64,000 nucleotides of DNA, taken from contig NZ_FMVF01000007.1 in the NCBI RefSeq assembly GCF_900101895.1, forward strand, positions 109,006-173,005. Direction: 5' to 3'. The notes beneath the pieces were generated by a model. It worked only from the letters and a program-made list of their open reading frames with translations. It was not told the origin of the DNA and did not search any database. The position numbers and the translations under genes are program-made. Positions 33,705-42,629 of this stretch are shown here, piece after piece (the first letter of the stretch is position 1; the number at the start of each line of letters is the position of its first letter). This stretch comes from Flavobacterium caeni. GTDB lineage: Bacteria > Bacteroidota > Bacteroidia > Flavobacteriales > Flavobacteriaceae.

Positions 33705-34109
33705 ATGAAAAAGAACGAAGTACCGCAGGACGAGGGCAATCTTTCCAAAAGCAACATGAAGGAATTGGTGTATGCCACCGATGAAAACGGCAATTACACC
33801 ACCGAACTGAGCTCGGGTTGGGAACCCAAGACGATTGCGCTTTCGAATTCGCTCGAAGACATCAACGAGCGGGTTGCCGAGGCATTGGCGAAAGTCAAGG
33901 CAGGGCAGGCGAGTCCGATCGTTTATTTTATGGAACTGAACAAAATGGATATGAACATCTTGGCCGGATATGTCGAGATGTGGAAGTGGCGCATCAAAAA
34001 ACACTTCAAACCCAAGGTTTTCAAAGGGTTGAGCGACCGCGTCTTGCAACGTTACGCCGATGCCTTCGGGATTTCGGTTCTGGAACTCAAAAATTTCAAG
34101 CCCGAATAA
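33705..34109 (+). CDS. Conserved-looking small protein of unknown function in the flexirubin cluster
   Basis: 134 residues, no signal peptide or membrane segment. The N-terminal 60 residues are polar and acidic; the C-terminal part (VEMWKWRIKKHFKPKVFKGL) is basic and helical, ending AFGISVLELKNFKPE. Its stop codon overlaps the next start (TAATG), so it is coupled to the BtrH-like gene. I recognise no domain. Position argues for a role in pigment synthesis or export. Confidence 0.8.
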   Translation: MKKNEVPQDEGNLSKSNMKELVYATDENGNYTTELSSGWEPKTIALSNSLEDINERVAEALAKVKAGQASPIVYFMELNKMDMNILAGYVEMWKWRIKKHFKPKVFKGLSDRVLQRYADAFGISVLELKNFKPE

Positions 34110-35107
34110 TGGAACTCGGATTTACCCACCACCAGTCGGCGCATTGTGAAAACGGTGTAGCGTCTAATTTGTTAAAACACAATGGTTTCGACATCAGCGA
34201 GCCCATGATTTTTGGCATCGGATCAGGGTTGTTTTTTGTATACATCCCGTTTTTGAAAGTCAATCATGCACCTGCCATTTCCTACCGTCCGATGCCGGGC
34301 ACCATTTTCAACAAAGCCGCCAAACGTTTGGGATTCAAAGTCAAACGCGTCAAGTTTTCCAATCCGAAAGCGGCCGAAAAAGCGCTCGACGAAAACCTTA
34401 AGAACAACATCCCGACGGGCCTACAAGTGGGCGTGTACGGGCTGACTTACTTCCCCGACGAATACCGGTTCCATTTTAACGCGCACAACTGTGTGGTATA
34501 CGGCAAGACCGAAACCGATTACCTGGTGAGCGATCCCGTCATGCAGCATGTGACGACGCTCACACACAAGGACATGGAGAAAGTGCGTTTCGCCAAAGGC
34601 GCCTTTGCCCCACGTGGCCAGATGTACTACCCGGTATCGATTCCAAAGGCTTCCGATTTGCCGCAGGCCATCATCCGTGGCATCAAGGAAACGGCCCGCG
34701 ATATGCTTGCGCCGGTGCCCATCGTGGGTGTCAAGGGTATTCGTACCGTGGCCAAACTGATTCCCAAATGGGCGGCCAAACACGGCCCAAAAGTCACCAA
34801 CCATTACCTCGCGCAAATTGTTCGCATGCAGGAGGAAATTGGTACGGGCGGGGGCGGATTCCGGTTTATCTATGCTGCTTTTTTGCAGGAGGCCGCAGTA
34901 ATTTTGAAAAACGATGAACTAAAATCGCTATCTTTAGAGATGACAAAAATTGGCGACTTGTGGCGTGATTTTGCGGTGAACGCTTCACGCGTTTACAAGA
35001 ACAGGAGTTCGCAGACCGACGTTTACAACACGTTGTCGAAAGAAATGCTGCACATTGCCGATTTGGAGGAAGAATTCTTCAAAAAATTAAAAAAAGCCAT
35101 CGCCTAA
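34109..35107 (+). CDS. BtrH N-terminal domain protein
   Basis: 332 residues. The start MELGFTHHQSAHCENGVASN resembles BtrH, the acyltransferase of butirosin biosynthesis that moves an acyl group from ACP to an amine; a Cys in SAHCEN and His in FNAHNCVVYG are consistent with a papain-like Cys/His pair. The C-terminal half is helical and ends in a Lys-rich tail. An ACP-to-acceptor acyl transfer step in flexirubin assembly would fit, but is inferred. The ATG at 34109 overlaps the previous stop; a longer reading frame upstream reads through the preceding gene. Confidence 0.8.
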   Translation: MELGFTHHQSAHCENGVASNLLKHNGFDISEPMIFGIGSGLFFVYIPFLKVNHAPAISYRPMPGTIFNKAAKRLGFKVKRVKFSNPKAAEKALDENLKNNIPTGLQVGVYGLTYFPDEYRFHFNAHNCVVYGKTETDYLVSDPVMQHVTTLTHKDMEKVRFAKGAFAPRGQMYYPVSIPKASDLPQAIIRGIKETARDMLAPVPIVGVKGIRTVAKLIPKWAAKHGPKVTNHYLAQIVRMQEEIGTGGGGFRFIYAAFLQEAAVILKNDELKSLSLEMTKIGDLWRDFAVNASRVYKNRSSQTDVYNTLSKEMLHIADLEEEFFKKLKKAIA

Positions 35108-35113
35108 GTTGTT

Positions 35114-35866
35114 TTGCAGCCGATTATCCAAATAAATGACCTTGCCAAGAAGTACAAAGATGCCGAATTTTATTCTTTGAACCACTTTTCGCTCGACATT
35201 CTCCAGGGCGAGATTTTTGGCTTGCTGGGCCCGAACGGCGCGGGAAAAAGCACGTTGATTTCTATTTTGTGCGGGCTCATCGATCCTACTTCGGGCAGTT
35301 TCTCGATCAAAGGGCTCGACTACAACCGCCATGCGTTTGCGCTCAAAAAGATAATAGGCGTAGTGCCGCAGGAATATGCGTTGTATCCTACGATGACGGC
35401 GCGTGAGAACTTGGTTTATTTTGGCAGCATGTACGGTATCAAAGGCCGCGATCTCAAGGACAAGGTGACCCAAAGCCTTGAATTTCTGGGGTTGCTCAAT
35501 TTTGCCGACAGACGCGTCGAGACGTTTTCTGGCGGTATGAAGCGCCGTGTCAACTTGATTGCGGGCATTTTGCACGAACCCGAGGTGTTGTTTCTGGACG
35601 AACCTACCGTGGGCGTAGATGTACAATCCAAAAATGCCATCATCGAATACCTGCAGCGGCTCAACCGGAACGGGACCACCATTGTTTATACGTCGCACCA
35701 TTTGGCCGAAGCGCAGGAATTTTGCACTGATATCGCCATCGTCGATCAAGGCCGCGTCTTTGCGAAGAATACTCCGCAAGCGTTGATTGCCGAAACACCC
35801 AACGCCAAGGATCTCGAAGATGTGTTTTTATCGTTAACCGGAAAAGGACTGCGCGATGCTGTATAA
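35114..35866 (+). CDS. ABC transporter ATP-binding protein
   Basis: 250 residues. Walker A LLGPNGAGKST, signature FSGGMKRR, Walker B VLFLDEPTVGVD and the H-loop TSHH are present, as in DrrA/NodI-type exporters. The TTG start at 35114 is the first in-frame candidate that keeps the N-terminal strand. The end overlaps the permease start by eleven bases. It probably energises export of a pigment precursor. Confidence 0.92.
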   Translation: MQPIIQINDLAKKYKDAEFYSLNHFSLDILQGEIFGLLGPNGAGKSTLISILCGLIDPTSGSFSIKGLDYNRHAFALKKIIGVVPQEYALYPTMTARENLVYFGSMYGIKGRDLKDKVTQSLEFLGLLNFADRRVETFSGGMKRRVNLIAGILHEPEVLFLDEPTVGVDVQSKNAIIEYLQRLNRNGTTIVYTSHHLAEAQEFCTDIAIVDQGRVFAKNTPQALIAETPNAKDLEDVFLSLTGKGLRDAV

Positions 35867-37139
35867 AATCTACCAATCGGTCCTCAAGGAAATCCTGTTG
35901 CTCAGTCGCGATTTGGGCGGCGCCATCATCCTTTTTGTGATGCCACTCGTGTTGGTCATCACCGTGACGCTGATCCAGGACAGTACATTCAAGCAAACCG
36001 GGAACGCCAAAATCCCAATCCTGTTGGTAGACCACGACCATGGTAAAGTATCGCAGTCGGTCAACGACAATTTGGCCAAGAGCAATGCATTTGATGTGAT
36101 TTCACGGTTCGACAACCAACCCATCACCGAAGCACAAGCCAAAGAGGCCGTGTTTAAGGGAAAATACCAGTTGGCCATCGTCATTCCAGCCGATTTGAGC
36201 CATGATTTGCAAGCCAAGATAGACCAAAACGTCAACAAGATCATGACCAGTTTTGGCGTAGGCGATTCATCAGCAACGGCAACAGATAAGAAGAAGGTTA
36301 CACAAAAAGAAGTCAAGCTTTATTTTGATCCCGCGGTACAAATAGGGTTCAAAAATGGCGTGATGAGCGCCATCGACCAGATGATTTCGCAAATCGAAAC
36401 CCAGTCGATTTATGCGGCCTTCAAAGAGCAGCTGGGCGAAACCGAGTTCGACTTCGAGCAGCAAAGTTTTATCAATTTCAAGGAAATCGTCCCCACCATC
36501 GGCAACAAGGAAGTCAAGCCCAATTCGGTGCAACACAACGTACCTGCGTGGACGCTGTTTGCGATGTTTTTCATCGTGATTCCGTTGTCGATCAATATTG
36601 TCAAGGAAAAAAGCCAAGGCACATTTGTACGGTTGCAGACCAATCCAGTGCGTACGTGGGTGGTCATGGCGGGTAAAACCATCACCTACCTGATCATTTG
36701 CATGCTGCAGTTTTACATGATTCTGGCCGTGGCCTTTTTCGTTTTCCCGCATTTGGGGTTGCCGCCGCTGCATTTCAACTTTAGTCTGATGCTGATGAGC
36801 CTCGTGGCGCTGTTTTGCGGGTTTGCGGCCATCGGATACGGCATCCTTGTTGGCACGATCGCCAAAACACAGGAACAATCGGCGCCGTTCGGATCGACAA
36901 GTGTAATCATACTCGCGGCCATCGGCGGGGTTTGGGTTCCGGTTTTCGCGATGCCCGAAATGATGCAAATCGTGGCCCGGTGCTCTCCGATGAATTGGGG
37001 GCTCAATGCCTTTTACGATGTCATTTTGCGGCAGGCGCGCTTGGTCGACGTACTACCCGAGATTGGCCTGTTGTTTTTGTTTTTCCTACTCACCACTACC
37101 ATTGCACTTTTGTATGACAAGAAAAAAAGAACCGTCTAA
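35856..37139 (+). CDS. ABC transporter permease (ABC-2 type)
   Basis: 427 residues with one helix near the N-terminus (GGAIILFVMPLVLVITVTLI), a large external domain, and five helices in the C-terminal half including NVPAWTLFAMFFIVIPLSI and MLMSLVALFCGFAAIGYGIL. The layout is that of the ABC2_membrane_3 family, which moves lipids or antibiotics. It is coupled to the ATP-binding gene by overlap and to the thioesterase by a 26-base overlap. Confidence 0.9.
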   Translation: MLYKIYQSVLKEILLLSRDLGGAIILFVMPLVLVITVTLIQDSTFKQTGNAKIPILLVDHDHGKVSQSVNDNLAKSNAFDVISRFDNQPITEAQAKEAVFKGKYQLAIVIPADLSHDLQAKIDQNVNKIMTSFGVGDSSATATDKKKVTQKEVKLYFDPAVQIGFKNGVMSAIDQMISQIETQSIYAAFKEQLGETEFDFEQQSFINFKEIVPTIGNKEVKPNSVQHNVPAWTLFAMFFIVIPLSINIVKEKSQGTFVRLQTNPVRTWVVMAGKTITYLIICMLQFYMILAVAFFVFPHLGLPPLHFNFSLMLMSLVALFCGFAAIGYGILVGTIAKTQEQSAPFGSTSVIILAAIGGVWVPVFAMPEMMQIVARCSPMNWGLNAFYDVILRQARLVDVLPEIGLLFLFFLLTTTIALLYDKKKRTV

Positions 37140-37563
37140 CGAAGCCACGCAGCTTACCGTATCGCACATGTTGCGCGTTCGGTTCAACGAAACCGATCCG
37201 TTGGGCATCGTTTGGCACGGCAACTACATCAAGTATTTCGAGGACGGACGCGAAGCGTTTGGTCGCCAGCACGGCATTTCTTACCTGGATGTCATGGACA
37301 ATGGGTTCAGTACGCCCATTGTCAGGTCGGTGTGCGAGCACAAATTGTCGCTCAAGTATGGCGATGTCGCGCGCATCGAAACCACCATTGTCGATACCCC
37401 TGCGGCCAAATTGATCTTTCGATACAAGATTTTCGATCCGAACGGAGAAATTGCCTGTACGGGCGAAACTACACAGGTTTTTCTGGACCGCAACGGCGAT
37501 CTGCAATTGACCAACCCCGATTTTTATCAGTCTTGGAAACGAAAAGTAGGGCTTACGGCATGA
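37114..37563 (+). CDS. Acyl-CoA/ACP thioesterase (4HBT hotdog)
   Basis: 149 residues. The YbgC/4HBT signature RFNETDPLGIVWHGNYIKYFEDGREAF, here with the catalytic Asp in TDPLG and the HGNY turn, defines the family. It may release finished or stalled polyene acyl chains. The ATG at 37114 overlaps the permease by 26 bases; a later ATG at 37168 would remove the N-terminal tail but keep the fold. Confidence 0.88.
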   Translation: MTRKKEPSNEATQLTVSHMLRVRFNETDPLGIVWHGNYIKYFEDGREAFGRQHGISYLDVMDNGFSTPIVRSVCEHKLSLKYGDVARIETTIVDTPAAKLIFRYKIFDPNGEIACTGETTQVFLDRNGDLQLTNPDFYQSWKRKVGLTA

Positions 37564-38678
37564 CAAAATCGGTTTACATATCGGCAACGAATTGCATCAC
37601 ACCATTGGGTTGGGATGCGACCGAAAACGCGGCCAATATTTTAGCGGGAAAAAGCGGCATTGCGCGTCACGAAAACAACATGATGCCACAACCCTACTAT
37701 GCGGGAATTGTCGATGACGTGCGTATGAATCAATTACCGGAACTGGGATTAGCCGATAAATACACAAAACTAGAAAAGATGTTAATTCTGGCGCTGACAC
37801 CGATCATCGCCCAACACAAGCCCAGCGGAAAATCGCTGTTGCTTTTGTCGACCACCAAAGGCAATATCGATGCCTTGGCCGTGTCGAGTATTGAACAGGC
37901 GCAACTCGCGAAACTGGCCCAAACCGTGGCCGATTTCTTTGGGTTTACAACCCAGCCGGTAGTGGTGTCCAATGCCTGCGTGTCGGGTATTTTGGCCGTT
38001 GCCATCGCCAAGCGGATGATCCAGGCCGACGTATGCGACGACGCTTTTGTCGTGGCAGGCGATTTGGTCACCGAGTTCGTGTTGTCCGGGTTCAACTCGT
38101 TCCAAGCCATGAGCGATGCGCCTTGCAAACCCTATTCGGCACACCGAACGGGCGTTACGTTGGGTGAGGCGACAGCTGCGGTTTATGTAACATCAGACCC
38201 TAATGGAGCAAAAGTGCGCGTATCGGGCGATGGCGCCATCAACGACGCCAACCACATTTCCGGTCCGTCGCGCACAGGCGAAGGACTGTTTTTGAGCATA
38301 CAGGCCGCCTTAAAGGAAGCCCAGATCGGTGCGGATCAAATCGACTACATCTCGGCGCACGGTACGGCCACGCCGTTCAACGACGAAATGGAGGCCATCG
38401 CCTTCAACCGCGCGGGTTTGCAAGACGTGCCCGTAAACAGTTTGAAAGGCTACTACGGCCACACGCTGGGCGCTTCGGGCTTGTTGGAATTGGTCATTGC
38501 GATCGAGTCGATGCATCGCAACACTTTGTTTGCCTCGCTCGGGTTCGATGAACTCGGGGTCAGTCAACCCATCAACGTCATTGAAGCAAACCAGGATTGT
38601 TCTATCAACAAAATGCTCAAAACCGCGTCTGGCTTTGGCGGATGCAACACGGCGGTCATAATCGAAAAAGTATCGTGA
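37560..38678 (+). CDS. Beta-ketoacyl-ACP synthase, flexirubin cluster, second
   Basis: 372 residues, FabF/FabB-like. Nucleophile Cys140 is in VVVSNACVSGILAVA; the two His in SAHGTATPFNDEMEA and YYGHTLGASGLLEL. It is shorter and more divergent at the N-terminus than the other two condensing enzymes in the cluster. ATGA overlap with the thioesterase and GTGA overlap with the next gene show tight coupling. Confidence 0.9.
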   Translation: MTKSVYISATNCITPLGWDATENAANILAGKSGIARHENNMMPQPYYAGIVDDVRMNQLPELGLADKYTKLEKMLILALTPIIAQHKPSGKSLLLLSTTKGNIDALAVSSIEQAQLAKLAQTVADFFGFTTQPVVVSNACVSGILAVAIAKRMIQADVCDDAFVVAGDLVTEFVLSGFNSFQAMSDAPCKPYSAHRTGVTLGEATAAVYVTSDPNGAKVRVSGDGAINDANHISGPSRTGEGLFLSIQAALKEAQIGADQIDYISAHGTATPFNDEMEAIAFNRAGLQDVPVNSLKGYYGHTLGASGLLELVIAIESMHRNTLFASLGFDELGVSQPINVIEANQDCSINKMLKTASGFGGCNTAVIIEKVS

Positions 38679-39277
38679 AAAAAGAACTTAAGATAACATC
38701 TTGGTGTACCATCAAGGCTGGCGAAATTACGGTCGACGACCGATTGATTTTTAAGACTGGTGATGTTGATTTTCAACAGTTTTCGAAAGAAGCGTATCGC
38801 GCGTTAGAAGTAAGTTACCTAAAATTTTTTAAAATGGATAACCTGAGCAAATTGGCCTTTTTGGGCGCTGAACTCATGCTCAAGGATAAAGCTGCAAGCA
38901 ACACGGCCTTGCTGCTGTCCAACCGCTCGTCGTCGCTCGATACGGACGTCAAATACCAGCAATCGATTGCCGACAAAGCCGATTATTTCCCTAGCCCGGC
39001 GGTGTTTGTGTATACGTTGCCCAACATTTGCCTTGGTGAAATTAGTATCCGACACCAATTGAAAAGTGAAAATTCTTTCTTTATCTTTGACGCGTTCAAT
39101 CCCGCATTTATGGCCCACTACGCCCATCTTTTGATGGCTACCGGAAAAGCCGAAACGGTGCTTTGCGGTTGGACCGAACTCATGGACGAACACTACGAGG
39201 CCTTTGTGTACCTCGTTGGGAAAGAAGGTGCCATGGCCCATAACGAACAAAATTTAGCAACTTTATACAACAAATAA
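38675..39277 (+). CDS. Half-length ketosynthase-like protein
   Basis: 200 residues from a GTG start that overlaps the previous stop (GTGA). It resembles only the N-terminal half of a ketosynthase: YFPSPAVFVYTLPNICLGEISIRH matches the region before the active site, and HYAHLLMATGKAETVLCGWTE the strand after it. The active-site Cys motif is replaced (ENSFFIFDAFNPAF), so it cannot condense by itself. Likely a structural partner of the ketosynthase encoded just upstream. Confidence 0.82.
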   Translation: MKKELKITSWCTIKAGEITVDDRLIFKTGDVDFQQFSKEAYRALEVSYLKFFKMDNLSKLAFLGAELMLKDKAASNTALLLSNRSSSLDTDVKYQQSIADKADYFPSPAVFVYTLPNICLGEISIRHQLKSENSFFIFDAFNPAFMAHYAHLLMATGKAETVLCGWTELMDEHYEAFVYLVGKEGAMAHNEQNLATLYNK

Positions 39278-39278
39278 A

Positions 39279-39536
39279 ATGGACGCATTAAAGCAGGAAT
39301 TGAAAGAAAAGATCATCGCAGTATTGAACCTCGAAGATGTGAATGCAAGTGACATCAGCGACGCCGACGCACTGTTTGGAGACGGATTGGGATTGGATTC
39401 GATCGACGCCCTCGAACTGATCGTGTTGCTCGACAAAGACTACGGCATCAAATTGACCGACCCAAAAGAAGGCAAGAACATCTTCCAATCGATCAATACC
39501 ATGGCCGATTACGTGACGGCAAACCGCACCAAATAA
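39279..39536 (+). CDS. Acyl carrier protein, second
   Basis: 85 residues with phosphopantetheine Ser41 in GLGLDSIDALELIVLL. It starts two bases after the half-ketosynthase gene. Two ACPs in the cluster may serve the polyene and resorcinol branches separately; the sequence does not tell which serves which. Confidence 0.93.
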   Translation: MDALKQELKEKIIAVLNLEDVNASDISDADALFGDGLGLDSIDALELIVLLDKDYGIKLTDPKEGKNIFQSINTMADYVTANRTK

Positions 39537-39543
39537 TTTAAGA

Positions 39544-39601
39544 TTTGGGATTTGCAGATTTTCAAATCGCGAATCCATAAATCTAGAATCTGAAATCCAA
39601 A
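39544..39601. repeat. Imperfect inverted repeat in the ACP-ketosynthase gap
   Basis: TTTGGGATTTGCAGATT at 39544-39560 and AATCTGAAATCCAAA at 39587-39601 are nearly complementary. The gap of 71 bases is otherwise free of genes. It has the look of short AT-rich filler repeats common in Flavobacterium. Confidence 0.45.
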
Positions 39602-39607
39602 ACCGAA

Positions 39608-40801
39608 ATGAAAGTAGCCATTACCGGAATGGGCATTATTTCTGCCATCGGCAGCACCGTGGACGAGAATTTCGAGTCGCTTGTGGGCGGTCGCAAGGCC
39701 ATTACCGACATCGACCATATTCCAACGGTTCACGCCAAGGCCATCAAGGTGGGTGAAATCAAACAATCGAATGCCGATTTGGCCCATGAACTCGGCCTGG
39801 CATCCGACAACAATTACACGCGTACCGCCATGATTGGTGCTCTTGCCGCCCGACAAGCGCTACAGAATGCTGGAATTTCGGACGTCAACGCTTACAAAAC
39901 AGGGCTTATCTCGGCCACGAGCGTGGGCGGGATGGACACGACCGAGAAACACTATTACGAGTATTTCAATGATCCGGCGCTCGTCAAGTACATCAGTGCG
40001 CACGATGGCGGCGATGTAGCGCAGAAAATTGCCGAAACGATAGGGCTCAAGGGATTTGTGACCACAATCAGCACGGCCTGTTCGTCGGCGGCCAATTCTA
40101 TTATGCTTGGGGCACGCCTGATCAACGCCGGCAAACTCGACCGCGTGATTGTGGGCGGGACCGATGCGCTCGCGAAATTCACGATCAACGGATTCAAGAC
40201 GCTCATGATCCTGACCGACGGCTACAACACCCCTTTCGACGACAACAGAAAAGGGCTCAACTTGGGCGAAGCTGCCGCGTTTTTGGTGTTGGAGTCCGAC
40301 AAAGTGGTCAAGGAACAAAACAAAAAAGTCCTTGCCTATGTATCGGGGTTCGGCAATGCCAACGATGCGTTTCACCAGACCGCTTCGTCCGAAAATGGCG
40401 AAGGCGCATTCCTGGCGATGGAAAAAGCATTTAAGTTGGCAGGACTGCAACCGTCCGATATCGACTACATCAACATGCACGGCACGGCCACGCCCAACAA
40501 CGATTTGAGCGAAGGCCGCGCGGTGATCCGTATTTTTGGCGAACAAAACGTTCCCGATTTTTCGTCGACCAAGGCTTTTACCGGTCATACGTTGGCCGCC
40601 GCCGCCGCGATCGAAGCGGTGTACAGCGTGTTGGCCATCCAAAACGGTGTGGTGTACCCGAACCTCAATTTCGAGACGCCCATGCAGGAATTCAACCTGA
40701 TACCGCAAACCGAAATCAAATACAAAAACATCGACCACGTGCTGTCCAACTCGTTCGGGTTTGGCGGTAACTGCTCGACCGTAATTTTTTCGAAGAATTG
40801 A
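39608..40801 (+). CDS. Beta-ketoacyl-ACP synthase, flexirubin cluster, third
   Basis: 397-residue FabF-like enzyme. Nucleophile Cys158 in TTISTACSSAANS, His in NMHGTATPNNDLSE and AFTGHTLAAAAAIEAV. Its stop overlaps the start of the chain-length-factor-like gene (TGATG). A complete ketosynthase followed by a Cys-less one is the arrangement of type II polyketide KS/CLF pairs and of aryl-polyene clusters. Confidence 0.93.
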   Translation: MKVAITGMGIISAIGSTVDENFESLVGGRKAITDIDHIPTVHAKAIKVGEIKQSNADLAHELGLASDNNYTRTAMIGALAARQALQNAGISDVNAYKTGLISATSVGGMDTTEKHYYEYFNDPALVKYISAHDGGDVAQKIAETIGLKGFVTTISTACSSAANSIMLGARLINAGKLDRVIVGGTDALAKFTINGFKTLMILTDGYNTPFDDNRKGLNLGEAAAFLVLESDKVVKEQNKKVLAYVSGFGNANDAFHQTASSENGEGAFLAMEKAFKLAGLQPSDIDYINMHGTATPNNDLSEGRAVIRIFGEQNVPDFSSTKAFTGHTLAAAAAIEAVYSVLAIQNGVVYPNLNFETPMQEFNLIPQTEIKYKNIDHVLSNSFGFGGNCSTVIFSKN

Positions 40802-41859
40802 TGAAGACCTATATCAACGGCATCGGCTGCGTATCGGCGCAAAAAACCGACGGCGATTTTGCCTCGGGATTCCACGTAAACCAAGCCACCAATGTCTTGC
40901 CCATCGAAAAGCCCGAATACAAGGATTATTTTTCGCCCATTGCCGCACGCCGTATGTCCAAGGCGGTCAAGAACGGCATCGTGGCATCGACCATGGCGAT
41001 GAAAGAGGCCAACCTCGAAATGCCGGGTGCGATCATCACCGGAACGGGTATGGGTTGCATCGAAGATTCGGATAAATTTCTCAAGGCGATCATCGACAAC
41101 AACGAAGAATTCCTGACGCCCACCTCGTTTATCCAGTCGACCCACAACACGGTGGCCGCGCAAATAGCGTTGGGGCTCGAATGTAAGGCGTACAATTTCA
41201 CTTATGTCAACGCTGCTGTTTCGTTCGAATCGGCTTTGATCGACGGCAAGTTGCAGTTGGACGAAGGCGAAGCAGATGCAGTATTGATTGGCGGCATCGA
41301 CGAGATGACCGATTATACCGCATCGTTGTTCAAGCTCGCAGGCTTCATCAAAAAAGACGAGGAAGGCAGTTTCCCGATCCTCGAATCGCAGACGCCGGGC
41401 ACTGTCTTTGGCGAGGGCGCGACTTTTTTTGTCCTCGAAAGCAAAAAATCGGCAACCACTTATGCCGAAGTCGTAGATATAGAAATCAACAACGAGATCG
41501 AGGCCGACATCTTGCAACTCAAGGTATTCGATTTCCTTTCGGCCAATGGTTTAGGCGTAGACGACATCGATTTGCTGGTGGTTGGGATCAACGGCGATGC
41601 CCAGTTCGAAGAACATTACCGCGAACTGACGCAAAAGCAGTTTGTGCATACCCCGCAGGCCTACTACAAACATTTGAGCGGTGAATACAACACGGCATCG
41701 GCGTTTGGGTTGTACCTGGCGGCGAACGTGGTCAAGACCCAAAACGTCCCGCCAATAGTGCAGGTCAATGGGCAAACCAAACCCGAATACAAAAACGTGT
41801 TGCTGTACAACCATTACCGCGGCATCGACCATAGTTTTACCTTAATTTCGAAAGCTTGA
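40801..41859 (+). CDS. Ketosynthase chain-length-factor-like protein
   Basis: 352 residues. Clear ketosynthase fold (GTGMGCIEDSDKFL, then FGEGATFFVLESKKSATTY), but where the preceding enzyme has TACSS this one reads YVNAAVSFES, with Ala139 at the Cys position. The expected His motifs are also absent. It probably pairs with the upstream ketosynthase to set polyene length. Start ATG 40801 overlaps the previous stop; the deacetylase start overlaps its own stop. Confidence 0.88.
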   Translation: MKTYINGIGCVSAQKTDGDFASGFHVNQATNVLPIEKPEYKDYFSPIAARRMSKAVKNGIVASTMAMKEANLEMPGAIITGTGMGCIEDSDKFLKAIIDNNEEFLTPTSFIQSTHNTVAAQIALGLECKAYNFTYVNAAVSFESALIDGKLQLDEGEADAVLIGGIDEMTDYTASLFKLAGFIKKDEEGSFPILESQTPGTVFGEGATFFVLESKKSATTYAEVVDIEINNEIEADILQLKVFDFLSANGLGVDDIDLLVVGINGDAQFEEHYRELTQKQFVHTPQAYYKHLSGEYNTASAFGLYLAANVVKTQNVPPIVQVNGQTKPEYKNVLLYNHYRGIDHSFTLISKA

Positions 41860-42629
41860 AGCACCGGTTTGTCACTGTTTTTTTTCTTTCGCTTTTGGTT
41901 CTGCTGGCGCTTTGGAGCCTTTTTGCAGCTATAAGCACATGGGTTTTTGTGGCTGTGGTGGCGGTTTGGCTTTTGGTTGTGGCGATCGGATCGTCGCACA
42001 TCGCGCTCAATTACCATGTAAAGGCGATGTGCAGCAACCCATCCGAAAAAGAACGTAAAATCGCACTGACCTTTGACGATGGCCCGAACGAAAACACCTT
42101 GCAAATCCTTCAAATCCTAAAAAAACACCACGCCAAAGCCACTTTTTTTTGTATCGGCCGACAAATCGAAAAGCATCCTGGTATTTTACGCGAGATCACA
42201 GCCGACGGGCACTTGGTAGGGAACCACTCGTACAGCCATTCGCATTTTTTTGATTTTTTCGGGATGCGGCGCGTCGTCTTGGAGTTGCAGGAAACCGATA
42301 AGTTGATTTTTGAGATCACCGGAAAAAAGCCGCATTTCTTTCGACCGCCGTATGGCGTGACCAATCCGTCGATCCGTCGCGCACTCGCCGTGACCAAGCA
42401 TGCCGTGATGGGCTGGAACATCAGGTCGATGGACGGGATCAGCAAAAATTCGGATGCAATTTTTAACAGGATCGTCGAGCAACTGTCGCCCGGATCGGTC
42501 GTACTTTTGCACGACACACGCCCGCATACGGCCCTTGTTTTGGAACAGTTGTTGCTAACGCTGGCCGCGAAAAATTACCAAGTGGCCGCGCTCGACGAAC
42601 TTTTGGATGTAGAAGCCTATGAAAATTAA
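41856..42629 (+). CDS. Polysaccharide deacetylase family protein
   Basis: 257 residues from a TTG start overlapping the previous stop (TTGA). Two N-terminal membrane helices (residues about 5-45) are followed by a NodB domain: LTFDDGPNENT, HSYSHSHF, RPPYGVTNP and the later VVLLHDTRPHT hold the metal and catalytic residues. Deacetylases of this type recur in aryl-polyene/flexirubin clusters. The substrate is unknown; an N- or O-acyl group on the pigment or its carrier is possible. Confidence 0.88.
   Translation: MKHRFVTVFFLSLLVLLALWSLFAAISTWVFVAVVAVWLLVVAIGSSHIALNYHVKAMCSNPSEKERKIALTFDDGPNENTLQILQILKKHHAKATFFCIGRQIEKHPGILREITADGHLVGNHSYSHSHFFDFFGMRRVVLELQETDKLIFEITGKKPHFFRPPYGVTNPSIRRALAVTKHAVMGWNIRSMDGISKNSDAIFNRIVEQLSPGSVVLLHDTRPHTALVLEQLLLTLAAKNYQVAALDELLDVEAYEN

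Noticed and set aside
33818..34108. N-terminal extension of the BtrH-like protein
   Set aside because: It would read out of frame through the whole preceding gene; the ATG at 34109 overlaps that gene's stop in the usual TAATG form.
37212..37559. N-terminal extension of the second ketosynthase
   Set aside because: It overlaps the thioesterase gene in another frame; the ATGA junction at 37560 and the KS start motif settle the start.
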